Virus record (IMG/VR): IMGVR_UViG_3300029309_000074
Location: 1 to 40,254 of that record
From: a virus
DNA length: 40,254 nt
Reading direction: 5' to 3' (one strand)
The translations under genes and the position numbers were made by a program. This document shows positions 1 to 6,653 of the stretch, in pieces. How positions within the stretch are numbered: the stretch's first letter is position 1; every line of letters begins with the position of its first letter. The notes beneath the pieces are model-generated. The model made no database searches. It worked only from the letters and a program-made list of their open reading frames with translations, and was not told the origin of the DNA.

Positions 1-2
1 AT

Positions 3-542
3 CATCTGGCTACTGGCGGGTCAGGTTATATGGACCCCACACCCATCGAGGCTGAGTGGTTGTTTTGGATCGACTCTGACATCCAGTTTACGATGGATCA
101 GATCAAGCACCTTCACGGTATCAAAGATAGACATAAATTCGTTACGGGTTGGTATCAAAGCAACTTCACCGATGCAGCTATGGTGGGCTTGTGGGACAAA
201 AAACACTTCCGCAAACACCTGCACATGCCGTTTACTTCAGCTAAGTTTTTGAAGGAAAAAGCAGAAGAGTCCGACAAGCTGTTGCGTGTTGACTGGTGCG
301 GATTCGGTTTCACCAGAGTCCACCGATCTATCTATGAGAACATGAAATACCCGTATTACCCTCTAAATCATGTGAGTGTAAAGGGGTGCGTAGATCCCAA
401 TAACAAAGAAAAGATTTTTGATGTCGAAGATCTTTCTTTCGAGGACGTTAGTTTCTGCAATAATGCTTATAAAGCAACGGGTATTAAGCCTTTAGTAGTA
501 CCTAAACTTCGTGTTGGACATCTTAAATCTTTTATTATTTAA
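3..542 (+). CDS. Glycosyltransferase-like protein (GT-A fold), 5' end cut by window edge
   Basis: The frame is open from base 3, so the true start may lie upstream; the first ATG is at 30. Motifs seen are a hydrophobic strand ending in WIDSD (the DxD-type metal/nucleotide-sugar motif of GT-A glycosyltransferases), a later FEDVSFC (the acidic position where the catalytic base sits in family 2 enzymes) and a C-terminal VGHLK. Together these match the core of family 2-like glycosyltransferases. It lies before virion genes, so it could glycosylate a virion protein, DNA or a host surface polymer; the substrate cannot be told from sequence. No signal peptide or membrane segment is seen in the visible part. 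Confidence 0.65.
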   Translation, partial: HLATGGSGYMDPTPIEAEWLFWIDSDIQFTMDQIKHLHGIKDRHKFVTGWYQSNFTDAAMVGLWDKKHFRKHLHMPFTSAKFLKEKAEESDKLLRVDWCGFGFTRVHRSIYENMKYPYYPLNHVSVKGCVDPNNKEKIFDVEDLSFEDVSFCNNAYKATGIKPLVVPKLRVGHLKSFII

Positions 543-547
543 ATATA

Positions 548-575
548 TTGAAAAATAATACTTACCCTTTAGATT
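548..575 (+). promoter_or_regulatory. Sigma70-like promoter, possibly leaderless
   Basis: TTGAAA (548-553), a 16-bp spacer and TAGATT (570-575). The -10 ends 6 nt before the ATG at 582, so transcription would begin at about the start codon. No Shine-Dalgarno sequence precedes that ATG. Only 4 of 6 consensus bases are present in the -10, so this is tentative. Confidence 0.3.
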
Positions 576-581
576 TTAAAA

Positions 582-776
582 ATGACCAAAGATGATAAAA
601 CAATATTATGTAGTGCGGCAGAAAGAGCAGCCATTCGTCAAGTTATAGACCTTGCTCTCAAGAACCCCTTTTCAGGGGGTCTAAATATATCAAAGATTGC
701 AAATTATCTTGCCGATAAGTTTGCAGATCCTGCTCCACCAGAAGAAGATTCTGAAGTTGAAGAAGTAGAAGAATAA
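582..776 (+). CDS. Small acidic hypothetical protein
   Basis: 64 aa, not recognised. The N-terminal half is predicted helical (SAAERAAIRQVIDLALK); the tail is strongly acidic, ending in EEDSEVEEVEE. The stop codon shares one base with the next start (TAATG at 774-778), indicating translational coupling to the 419-residue virion-type gene. It could be a chaperone or scaffold for its neighbours, but nothing in the sequence shows this. A short ACCCC/GGGGT hairpin lies inside the gene (664-680). Confidence 0.65.
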   Translation: MTKDDKTILCSAAERAAIRQVIDLALKNPFSGGLNISKIANYLADKFADPAPPEEDSEVEEVEE

Positions 777-2035
777 TGCCCGTTCAAGGTAATCAACCCA
801 GCCCTCAGAGGCAAACAGTTCTAACATTCGTATCTCCGAATGTTCAAGATCTTCTGTTCTTTGAAACTGTTGATGCGCAGAGGGTTGGGAAAACACCTCC
901 GACATATGGGACAGCTCACCCCGACACTGCTAATTTTCCTAATCATATATTAGCATATGTAAAACAAGCTGACCCTAATGGACAATTTTATTACTATTAT
1001 TATGCCAATACAAGAGCGTCTCAAGACGAGTATAATTTTGAATATTCCCAATCTAGTTTAGGCCAAACAAAGTTTGATACAGTCGTAAGGACTTACGTTA
1101 CCCTTCGTTCTGAATTTACAGAAGATGATTCTAGTTTGACTGCTGGGTCTGAAATGCCGACCGCACCTTCAGCAGCTAATTTTTCTGGTAAGGGCTATGC
1201 TCTTATGAGCAGGGTTCAAAAAAGATTAAGCGACCGTGAATTGGATGGAGTCTTTGTTGTTGAGCAAAGGACTTACTTTGTAAGAGAAGATATAGAGACT
1301 CTTAAGTGGGATGATTTATCTCATAGAAATTTAAAAAGCACTTTAAGTTATTACTACACTGGAGAGACTCCCAGCGGTGCCGGGGCTACAATAGATGCTC
1401 TTGTTGTTGATTCAGACAATTCTTGGTGGCAAACAGAGGTTGTTACTAATTCTGGCATAAGCGTTGCTTCCTATAGAGAAGGCAGACAAATATCTTCAGA
1501 CTGGTTTGAAGTCATAAAGAAAGAAGTCATTGCAGGAACTGCGGACGGTTCCAACATATTGGTTGATACATATATGACCTCTATGGATCATTCTTTCCCT
1601 CCTGTTTTAGAGTCTATCCAAATAAATGCTTGGGAGAGGCATGACGGCCAACTTCTAGTGTTTCCTGAATACAACATGAATCCTGAAGCTTATCGGGGTC
1701 CTTGCCGTGTTGAAGTAAAAGTAAGATGGTCTGCTAATAAATTTGATAGCAGCAATGGAGGAGAGCCTGCTGCAAAAGCTATGATTCCTCAATCATTTCA
1801 ATTTTCGACTCCTTACTTTAGAATAAACGTACCTCCGTGTCTAATGAACGGGGGAGAACTTACAGCGACAACAGGTAATGTTGATCCAGTTTATAAATAC
1901 GCTATTTACCGCAAAAAAATCCCTGTCACTACTCCTCCATCAAGGCCGGAGTCTCTTGTTGTGAGAGATAAGCAAGAACCTGCACGGGGTGGTTTTGTTC
2001 GGCAAACTTGGACTGTCTTTGCACCGTCATTTTAG
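776..2035 (+). CDS. Probable virion structural protein (419 aa)
   Basis: 419 aa with no recognised domain. It has no signal peptide or membrane segment. It is rich in Thr, Ser, Tyr, Pro and Asn, with an unusual run of five Tyr near residue 73, and looks beta-rich throughout, as tail or fibre components often are. It sits in the rightward block before lysis genes, coupled to the 64-aa gene upstream and followed after a few bases by another large probable virion gene. The role as a tail, adhesin or fibre protein is inferred from position and composition only. Confidence 0.6.
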   Translation: MPVQGNQPSPQRQTVLTFVSPNVQDLLFFETVDAQRVGKTPPTYGTAHPDTANFPNHILAYVKQADPNGQFYYYYYANTRASQDEYNFEYSQSSLGQTKFDTVVRTYVTLRSEFTEDDSSLTAGSEMPTAPSAANFSGKGYALMSRVQKRLSDRELDGVFVVEQRTYFVREDIETLKWDDLSHRNLKSTLSYYYTGETPSGAGATIDALVVDSDNSWWQTEVVTNSGISVASYREGRQISSDWFEVIKKEVIAGTADGSNILVDTYMTSMDHSFPPVLESIQINAWERHDGQLLVFPEYNMNPEAYRGPCRVEVKVRWSANKFDSSNGGEPAAKAMIPQSFQFSTPYFRINVPPCLMNGGELTATTGNVDPVYKYAIYRKKIPVTTPPSRPESLVVRDKQEPARGGFVRQTWTVFAPSF

Positions 2036-2040
2036 TAGGG

Positions 2041-3582
2041 ATGGCTAAAGAAAGATTTTTTAAAAGACTACGAAATCTACTTTCAGAGGGTGTTGAGGAG
2101 CCTTCTGGCGAAGAGGTTGAATCAATGGATACATCTATTGAGGATGTAGAACTTTCTGAGTTACCTCAATTTTCATACACCCCTAGCACATCGGATGCTG
2201 AACCAAATGTTGATTCTAAGTATTATCAAGCAGGTCAGTTGCATGATGCCAGCGGGGAAGTATTTGAGCATCAAGATGTAAGATACCGCCAAGAACATGA
2301 ACCTTTTCGGCATGAACCTACAGGGGATAGAAGAGTCTGTGTTACTCAGGCTCACTTATATGAGATTCATCCTGCGAAAGCACAAGCTGTAAAAATACAT
2401 GACCTCTCTCCTTTAATAATTAGTGTTACAGATAACTGTGTTGTCTATTCTAAATTTGAAACTGATGAACAGGGCCAGATCATTCAGCAGCAGGGAGCCG
2501 GTGGTAATGACATAGGAACATATACTCTAGGCAAAGAAGATGGAGAAGATGTTCCTAATTCTACTCACTTTGAATTGCCATCAGAAGATGCCGCAGGAAC
2601 TCAAGGTGTATATTATATACCTTTATTTTGGATAAAGGATGGTGAGTTGTGGAGAGATCATTGGAGTGATTTGGAGGATGATAGCCGTGAGGTTCAATTA
2701 TTCGGAGGTCTTAGAGGGCATAGAGGTCCCTTTTGGTGGTTCTGTGGCTACAATAAATTAAATAACATTGGTGGGGGTAGAAATGTTTACAAAAATTATT
2801 TTGGAACTCCTTTCGATCAAAAGAATCTTAGGACGTTAAATGAAAGAGCGCAGTCAGGATTAAGTTCCCCATTCTCTAATACGGCTCAGATAAAAGTAAG
2901 GTATAAAGATGCTGATCTTACTGATGGGGATGGAGCTGATAGTCCTAATGGCACCCCCGCAGAGAGAGGTGCTGCGGATGAAATTTTAGTTCACGGTAAT
3001 GCTTTTAATAAATATTGGAAAATCGGGGACAAAGGAGTAGCCATCGTAGAAGATGGACTTGTTAGTTGTTTGTCTGACTTGTCCTGTAAAGATCTAACAA
3101 CAAGAGAGCTTTCTGTTGCGAGTGTCCTTACTTCTTCTGGAACAATTTCTGTAGCGGCATGTCCAACTAGCTCAAATAATCAAAGTGGAGTTTGGCATGG
3201 AGGAGCTACTGCTAACTTATGGTCGGGGGGGACATCCTCTGCGGGGGGTGGTCTTACTGCATTTAAAGTTCAAAAATGCGGAAGCACGTCATCTACAGAT
3301 TGTGTCTGGGTTTTAGGTATTGATGCCTCTGGCGATTATTCATCTTCAGCTCCTACTTTTCCTTCTTTTATTACTGGAGCATCTAGTGTTGTTGGGATTA
3401 CCGGCGCTGCGCAAACTTCAGTTATAAAAAGTTTAAGTTGTGTTAATGTTCTTTCTGCTTCTGGAGGAACTGTTGATGTATACCAAGCGCACTCTTCAGC
3501 TAGAAAATTCTTGGAGTCTCCAGATTCAGCAGATGCTACAACTAAAGTAGTTGAGTGTCCTTCAAGTAATTTGTGCCCTTAA
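2041..3582 (+). CDS. Probable virion/tail protein (513 aa)
   Basis: ATG at 2041 is preferred; longer readings back to 2008 would overlap the upstream gene. The N-terminal 60 residues are charged and low in complexity (many Glu, Asp, Ser). The middle is mixed and Trp/Gly-containing, and the C-terminal third (about residue 340 onward) is Ser/Thr/Gly/Ala-rich with regularly spaced Cys, resembling the beta-structured, sometimes disulfide-bearing tips of tail or fibre proteins. No catalytic motif was recognised. It lies 5 bp after the previous gene's stop, so the two are probably co-transcribed and part of the same structure. Function is inferred from context. Confidence 0.55.
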   Translation: MAKERFFKRLRNLLSEGVEEPSGEEVESMDTSIEDVELSELPQFSYTPSTSDAEPNVDSKYYQAGQLHDASGEVFEHQDVRYRQEHEPFRHEPTGDRRVCVTQAHLYEIHPAKAQAVKIHDLSPLIISVTDNCVVYSKFETDEQGQIIQQQGAGGNDIGTYTLGKEDGEDVPNSTHFELPSEDAAGTQGVYYIPLFWIKDGELWRDHWSDLEDDSREVQLFGGLRGHRGPFWWFCGYNKLNNIGGGRNVYKNYFGTPFDQKNLRTLNERAQSGLSSPFSNTAQIKVRYKDADLTDGDGADSPNGTPAERGAADEILVHGNAFNKYWKIGDKGVAIVEDGLVSCLSDLSCKDLTTRELSVASVLTSSGTISVAACPTSSNNQSGVWHGGATANLWSGGTSSAGGGLTAFKVQKCGSTSSTDCVWVLGIDASGDYSSSAPTFPSFITGASSVVGITGAAQTSVIKSLSCVNVLSASGGTVDVYQAHSSARKFLESPDSADATTKVVECPSSNLCP

Positions 3583-3637
3583 TTTTGAGTTCTTACCATA
3601 CCTTGACGTAAAGGGTATTATTGGTTAAGGTTAGCTT

Positions 3638-4600
3638 ATGGCTACCCTTACCGTAGCAGGGGTCGAAGAAGCCCTGTCAAAGTTTAAAAGTGTAGGTTCT
3701 TCTTTTATTCAAGAATTGAATCTGGTTCTTCCTCGCCTGTATGCAATGGGCATGTGGCGTGATTTATTGTTTGAGACAGTCATTTCTTCTACTGACGGAA
3801 ACTTTACGTTGCCAGATGATGGAGAATCTATCATTTCAGCTATGATTGATAATGATCCAGTTTCTTCAAAAACAAGATTCCATGATTATCGATTGACTGG
3901 TCGAAATAGCGATGGAACCACATTGTTTTCTTATGGGATTGTTGATGATGGTTTTGCTCCATCAATAAACGAGTTAGACCCTTCAAAGTCTTACCATATA
4001 AAAGTAGAGCCTATTAAGCCACAAACGTCTATCCCAAGGACAAGTAGTAATTTTCTTACTATTACTGGTTTAAGTGCAGATTCTACTCCAGTCATGCAGA
4101 CTTACACACCGAGCTTTGACACTGCTGCACCCTCAACATCGTCTAGTATTAATTTTACAACTATAACAGAGATAAGAAACGGAGATTCTTCTTTGCCTGC
4201 TCCTGTTTTAGTATCCGCTGTAAATAATTCTGATGCTACTGACACACTAGAATTAGCCTTTGTTCAAGAAGCCAACAAAGTTTCTAATTATCGTCGATAC
4301 AGAATTGGCAACGATGTTGCGAATACGACTAAGAAAACTATGCGTCTTTTGATAAAGAGGCGGTTTGTTCCTCTCATAAACTCTTCTGACATTGTTAGAC
4401 CTAGTAACTTGAACGCAATAAAGCATGGTTTGCTGGGTAATGTCGCGGAAGAAAATGCAGACCTTGAGAGGGCAAATTATCATTGGGGAGTTTGTAGAAG
4501 ACTCCTCGATGAAGAACTAGATGCTTATAGAGGAGAAGCTAAACCTGTTTTGAGATTTGATCCATCGGGATCAGGATCACGAGTACCTAATATATTATAA
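3638..4600 (+). CDS. Probable head-tail adaptor or tail protein (320 aa)
   Basis: The N-terminal 50 residues are helical (VEEALSKFKSVGSSFIQELNLVLPRLYAMG) and the C-terminal 60 residues carry a second conserved-looking helical block (NLNAIKHGLLGNVAEENADLERA... RRLLDEELDAYRG). Between them is a Thr/Ser-rich beta-type region of about 200 residues. A helical gripping module around a beta insertion is typical of neck and tail-tube adaptor proteins of short-tailed phages; I infer such a role but recognise no named family. AAGG about 7 nt before the ATG may act as a weak ribosome-binding site. The next gene, the holin-like one, starts 2 nt downstream. Confidence 0.5.
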   Translation: MATLTVAGVEEALSKFKSVGSSFIQELNLVLPRLYAMGMWRDLLFETVISSTDGNFTLPDDGESIISAMIDNDPVSSKTRFHDYRLTGRNSDGTTLFSYGIVDDGFAPSINELDPSKSYHIKVEPIKPQTSIPRTSSNFLTITGLSADSTPVMQTYTPSFDTAAPSTSSSINFTTITEIRNGDSSLPAPVLVSAVNNSDATDTLELAFVQEANKVSNYRRYRIGNDVANTTKKTMRLLIKRRFVPLINSSDIVRPSNLNAIKHGLLGNVAEENADLERANYHWGVCRRLLDEELDAYRGEAKPVLRFDPSGSGSRVPNIL

Positions 4601-4602
4601 TT

Positions 4603-4791
4603 ATGAATGAATTAATCCAAAGTGTTATTGATAATCGTGGTGAGATAATTGCCATTCTCACATCGGTAGTTGCTCTTGCTTCTGCTGTGTGCGCACTAAC
4701 CCCAACTCCAAAGGATGATGGGGTAGTAAAAGTTGCATACAAAGTAGTAGAGTGGCTTGCTTTAAATGTAGGCAAGGCCAAGCAAAAGTAA
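4603..4791 (+). CDS. Holin-like small membrane protein
   Basis: 62 aa. A single membrane segment lies at about residues 13-32 (IIAILTSVVALASAVCALT), followed by TPTPKDD and an amphipathic tail ending in WLALNVGKAKQK. This arrangement recurs in small phage membrane proteins annotated as holins, which collect in the inner membrane and form holes releasing the endolysin. It starts the lysis cassette: spanin-like genes follow directly and the amidase lies 0.5 kb downstream. TATATT at 4591-4596 ends 6 nt before the ATG, but no -35 box is evident. Confidence 0.65.
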   Translation: MNELIQSVIDNRGEIIAILTSVVALASAVCALTPTPKDDGVVKVAYKVVEWLALNVGKAKQK

Positions 4792-4793
4792 AA

Positions 4794-5009
4794 GTGGGTC
4801 TTGTTAGACTATTAAGTAATGCCTTAGAAGCATTTGTTGCTTTTATGGAATTTAAACAACGAATTTATATAGATGAGCTGGAAGATAAAATTGATGACCT
4901 TGCTAGGGATGGGAGTCCTGCTGCCAAGTTGCGGATCGATAGACTCGGCAAAAGACTCAAGCGTGAACGAATCCGCTTTATACGATCCTCCAACGATCCA
5001 TCTTCTTGA
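4794..5009 (+). CDS. Candidate i-spanin-like coiled-coil protein (Rz-like)
   Basis: The frame opens 2 nt after the holin-like gene with GTG at 4794 (71 aa); a shorter ATG start at 4845 is possible. The N-terminal 17 residues are amphipathic rather than clearly transmembrane (GLVRLLSNALEAFVAF). The rest is a charged helix (IYIDELEDKIDDLARDG, then KLRIDRLGKRLKRERIRF) that should form a coiled coil. A second reading frame inside it encodes an outer-membrane lipoprotein, the arrangement of Rz with nested Rz1. This, and its place between holin and endolysin, is the reason for the call. The weak membrane anchor is the main argument against a true inner-membrane spanin. Confidence 0.5.
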   Translation: MGLVRLLSNALEAFVAFMEFKQRIYIDELEDKIDDLARDGSPAAKLRIDRLGKRLKRERIRFIRSSNDPSS

Positions 5010-5115
5010 TGGAGTTCCATATAAATTTAAGGAAGGAAATCTTTTAGGTAGGGGTCAGAGATACCACTCTAATTACTCTTATTTGAGAGCAGTAACAATA
5101 GGAGATGGTAAATGA
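4873..5115 (+). CDS. Rz1-like o-spanin lipoprotein, overlapping the Rz-like gene
   Basis: 80 aa in the +1 frame relative to the Rz-like gene, which it overlaps for 137 nt and extends beyond. It has a basic start (MSWKIK), a short hydrophobic stretch (LMTLLGMGVLL) and a lipobox LPSC with Cys20, the signature of a lipoprotein signal peptide cut by signal peptidase II. The mature part has about 60 residues and is not proline-rich, unlike lambda Rz1. An o-spanin joins its inner-membrane partner across the periplasm to fuse the membranes in the last lysis step. The stop overlaps the next gene's ATG (ATGA at 5112). Confidence 0.65.
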   Translation: MSWKIKLMTLLGMGVLLPSCGSIDSAKDSSVNESALYDPPTIHLLDGVPYKFKEGNLLGRGQRYHSNYSYLRAVTIGDGK

Positions 5116-5285
5116 ATTCATCTAAAGTTTTAGATACATTACTCGGAGTTGCAATGCCCACAATAGGGGTAGCGACTTCTTTGCAAGAGCAGCTTGAGTA
5201 TTGGTTAAGGATTACTTCTTTATTTTTAGGGATAGCGGTAGCAGCAGTTTCGCTCTACCGCTTAATTTTTAAACACCGAAAATGA
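5112..5285 (+). CDS. Small membrane protein of the lysis cassette
   Basis: 57 aa, starting at ATG 5112 inside the end of the lipoprotein gene and ending at TGA 5283-5285 over the ATG of the endolysin (5282). A mildly hydrophobic N-terminal stretch (VLDTLLGVAMPTIGVA) is followed by LQEQLEYWLRI, a clear membrane segment at about residues 33-52 (SLFLGIAVAAVSLYRLIF) and the basic end KHRK. Overlaps on both sides and its place among lysis genes suggest a second holin, antiholin or pinholin-type protein; which one cannot be told. Confidence 0.6.
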   Translation: MNSSKVLDTLLGVAMPTIGVATSLQEQLEYWLRITSLFLGIAVAAVSLYRLIFKHRK

Positions 5286-5830
5286 TAGGTATAGCTATAG
5301 GACATTCTCGTAAAGGGGACTCAGGGGCATGGCATGTGGGGAGTCCTAGTCAAAGCGAGTGGGCATTTAATTCTGAGCTAGTGCCTTTAATACTACCCAA
5401 ACTAAAAGTGCCGTATGAAGTTTACGACGATTACAAAGCTTCTAGTTATGTTGGGGCCATGAGTTATGTCTCAAGGTGCATGCGACAAGATAAAATACAG
5501 GCTTGTATAGAATTGCATTTTAATTTTGCAAGTCCTCAAGCAACTGGGCATGAGTGGTTATACTGGGAAACAAGCAAGGGTGGAAAGAGACTGGCTACTT
5601 CTTTGCGTGTGGAAATGGAAAAAGCATATCCAGAACTAAGATCTCGTGGTTCAAAGCCTCGTGGTAAAGGACAACGGGGTGCTGGTTTTTTAAGAGCTAC
5701 TCCTTGTTACGCATGTATCGCAGAACCTTTTATGGGTTCTTCTGCTAAGGATTTGTCTATAATTCAATCTGACTTAAATAAATTAGCTACGGTTTATGCG
5801 AATGGAATAAATGGTTTTTTTGATACATGA
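5282..5830 (+). CDS. Endolysin, N-acetylmuramoyl-L-alanine amidase (Amidase_3-like)
   Basis: 182 aa. It matches the Amidase_3 pattern: an N-terminal strand MIGIAIGHS with His8, a Glu around residue 26-32 (QSEWAFNSEL), a strand IELHFNF with His79, and AEPF with Glu148 as the probable catalytic acid. In this family two His and one Glu bind zinc and the enzyme cuts the amide bond between MurNAc and L-alanine. There is no signal peptide and no separate wall-binding domain, so release through a holin is expected, in line with the holin-like genes upstream. The stop overlaps the next ATG (ATGA at 5827). Confidence 0.85.
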   Translation: MIGIAIGHSRKGDSGAWHVGSPSQSEWAFNSELVPLILPKLKVPYEVYDDYKASSYVGAMSYVSRCMRQDKIQACIELHFNFASPQATGHEWLYWETSKGGKRLATSLRVEMEKAYPELRSRGSKPRGKGQRGAGFLRATPCYACIAEPFMGSSAKDLSIIQSDLNKLATVYANGINGFFDT

Positions 5831-6126
5831 ACATCCCCAAAAGCATAACTCTCGCTGGCATTCGGGTCCGAGTCCAGTTTCGAGATCTAGGGGATGATGA
5901 TTGTTATGGGCTATATTCTCACCGCAAAAAAGTAATTACATTAGATAGAAGTCTTAAAAATAAAGATCTCTATGAAACATTAAGACATGAAATGATACAT
6001 GCAGCTTTCGCAATATCTGGATTAGGTTATTGTGAGCGCTATGAAGAAGAAGCAATTGTTCGTTGTATGGATGAAATATTTTTCCCCGCGTGGGAGCGAG
6101 TATTAAGAAGGCTTGAATCGGGATGA
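5827..6126 (+). CDS. Small zincin-like metalloprotein (HExxH)
   Basis: 99 aa. HEMIH at residues 54-58 is the zinc-metallopeptidase helix and YEEEA near residues 72-76 offers a third acidic ligand, as in SprT/ImmA-like small zincins. The preceding strands (KKVITLDRSLK) fit the family: a short beta sheet before the HExxH helix. No signal peptide is present, so it should act in the cytoplasm. It overlaps the endolysin upstream and the nuclease-like gene downstream by 4 nt each. The substrate is unknown; virion protein processing and removal of a host regulator are both possible. Confidence 0.65.
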   Translation: MNIPKSITLAGIRVRVQFRDLGDDDCYGLYSHRKKVITLDRSLKNKDLYETLRHEMIHAAFAISGLGYCERYEEEAIVRCMDEIFFPAWERVLRRLESG

Positions 6127-6653
6127 GCAAAGAACTGCCTCCGCAGTTCAAAAGGGCCAAAGGGATGCTGGTGTTCACCCCAAACAGCGACAACATAAAA
6201 GAGGCTTTTGAACGAAGTGAGAAGTTAGGAATATTACCTAATTCATTTACAAGGGGGGTAGGTCGAATGACAGGGTTCTTGGGGGAGGTTGCTTTTGAAA
6301 TTTTATATCCAAACGCTAAATACGTGGGAGCCAAAGTGTTTACTCACGATTATGAGATAGGCAGTAGGACAATTGATGTAAAAAGCAAGACCTGCTCAGG
6401 GAAACCTCTTCCTCACTATACCGCTTCTGTTAATTGTGCAGAAGGTTATAAGCTATCTGCAAGGGCTTACTTCTTCGTTCGTATACGAAGAGACTTAACC
6501 AAGTGTTGGTTAGTTGGTTGGGCTACTGCTAATAAAATACAAAAGCATGGAGACTATTGTAAAAAAGGAGAGGCTGATGACTCTGGATTTACTTATAAGG
6601 TAGACGGGTATCACTTACCTATTTCATCACTACGGAGGGCGAACTCTCTGTAA
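6123..6653 (+). CDS. PD-(D/E)XK-like nuclease fold protein
   Basis: 176 aa. Its core has GFLGEVAFE (helix with Glu55), then HDYEIG with Asp76, then RTIDVKSK where Asp85 and Lys87 form the D-x-K pair; this order (E, D, D-x-K) is that of PD-(D/E)XK endonucleases. A later strand (YFFVRIRRD) and helix complete the likely fold. It is the last gene of the rightward block and runs head-on into the primase-helicase gene, overlapping it by 35 nt. Host DNA breakdown, recombination or DNA trimming are possible roles. Confidence 0.55.
   Translation: MSKELPPQFKRAKGMLVFTPNSDNIKEAFERSEKLGILPNSFTRGVGRMTGFLGEVAFEILYPNAKYVGAKVFTHDYEIGSRTIDVKSKTCSGKPLPHYTASVNCAEGYKLSARAYFFVRIRRDLTKCWLVGWATANKIQKHGDYCKKGEADDSGFTYKVDGYHLPISSLRRANSL

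Noticed and set aside
664-680. ACCCC/GGGGT hairpin that looks like a terminator
   Set aside because: It lies inside a reading frame coupled to the next gene and has no U-run; probably a coding coincidence.
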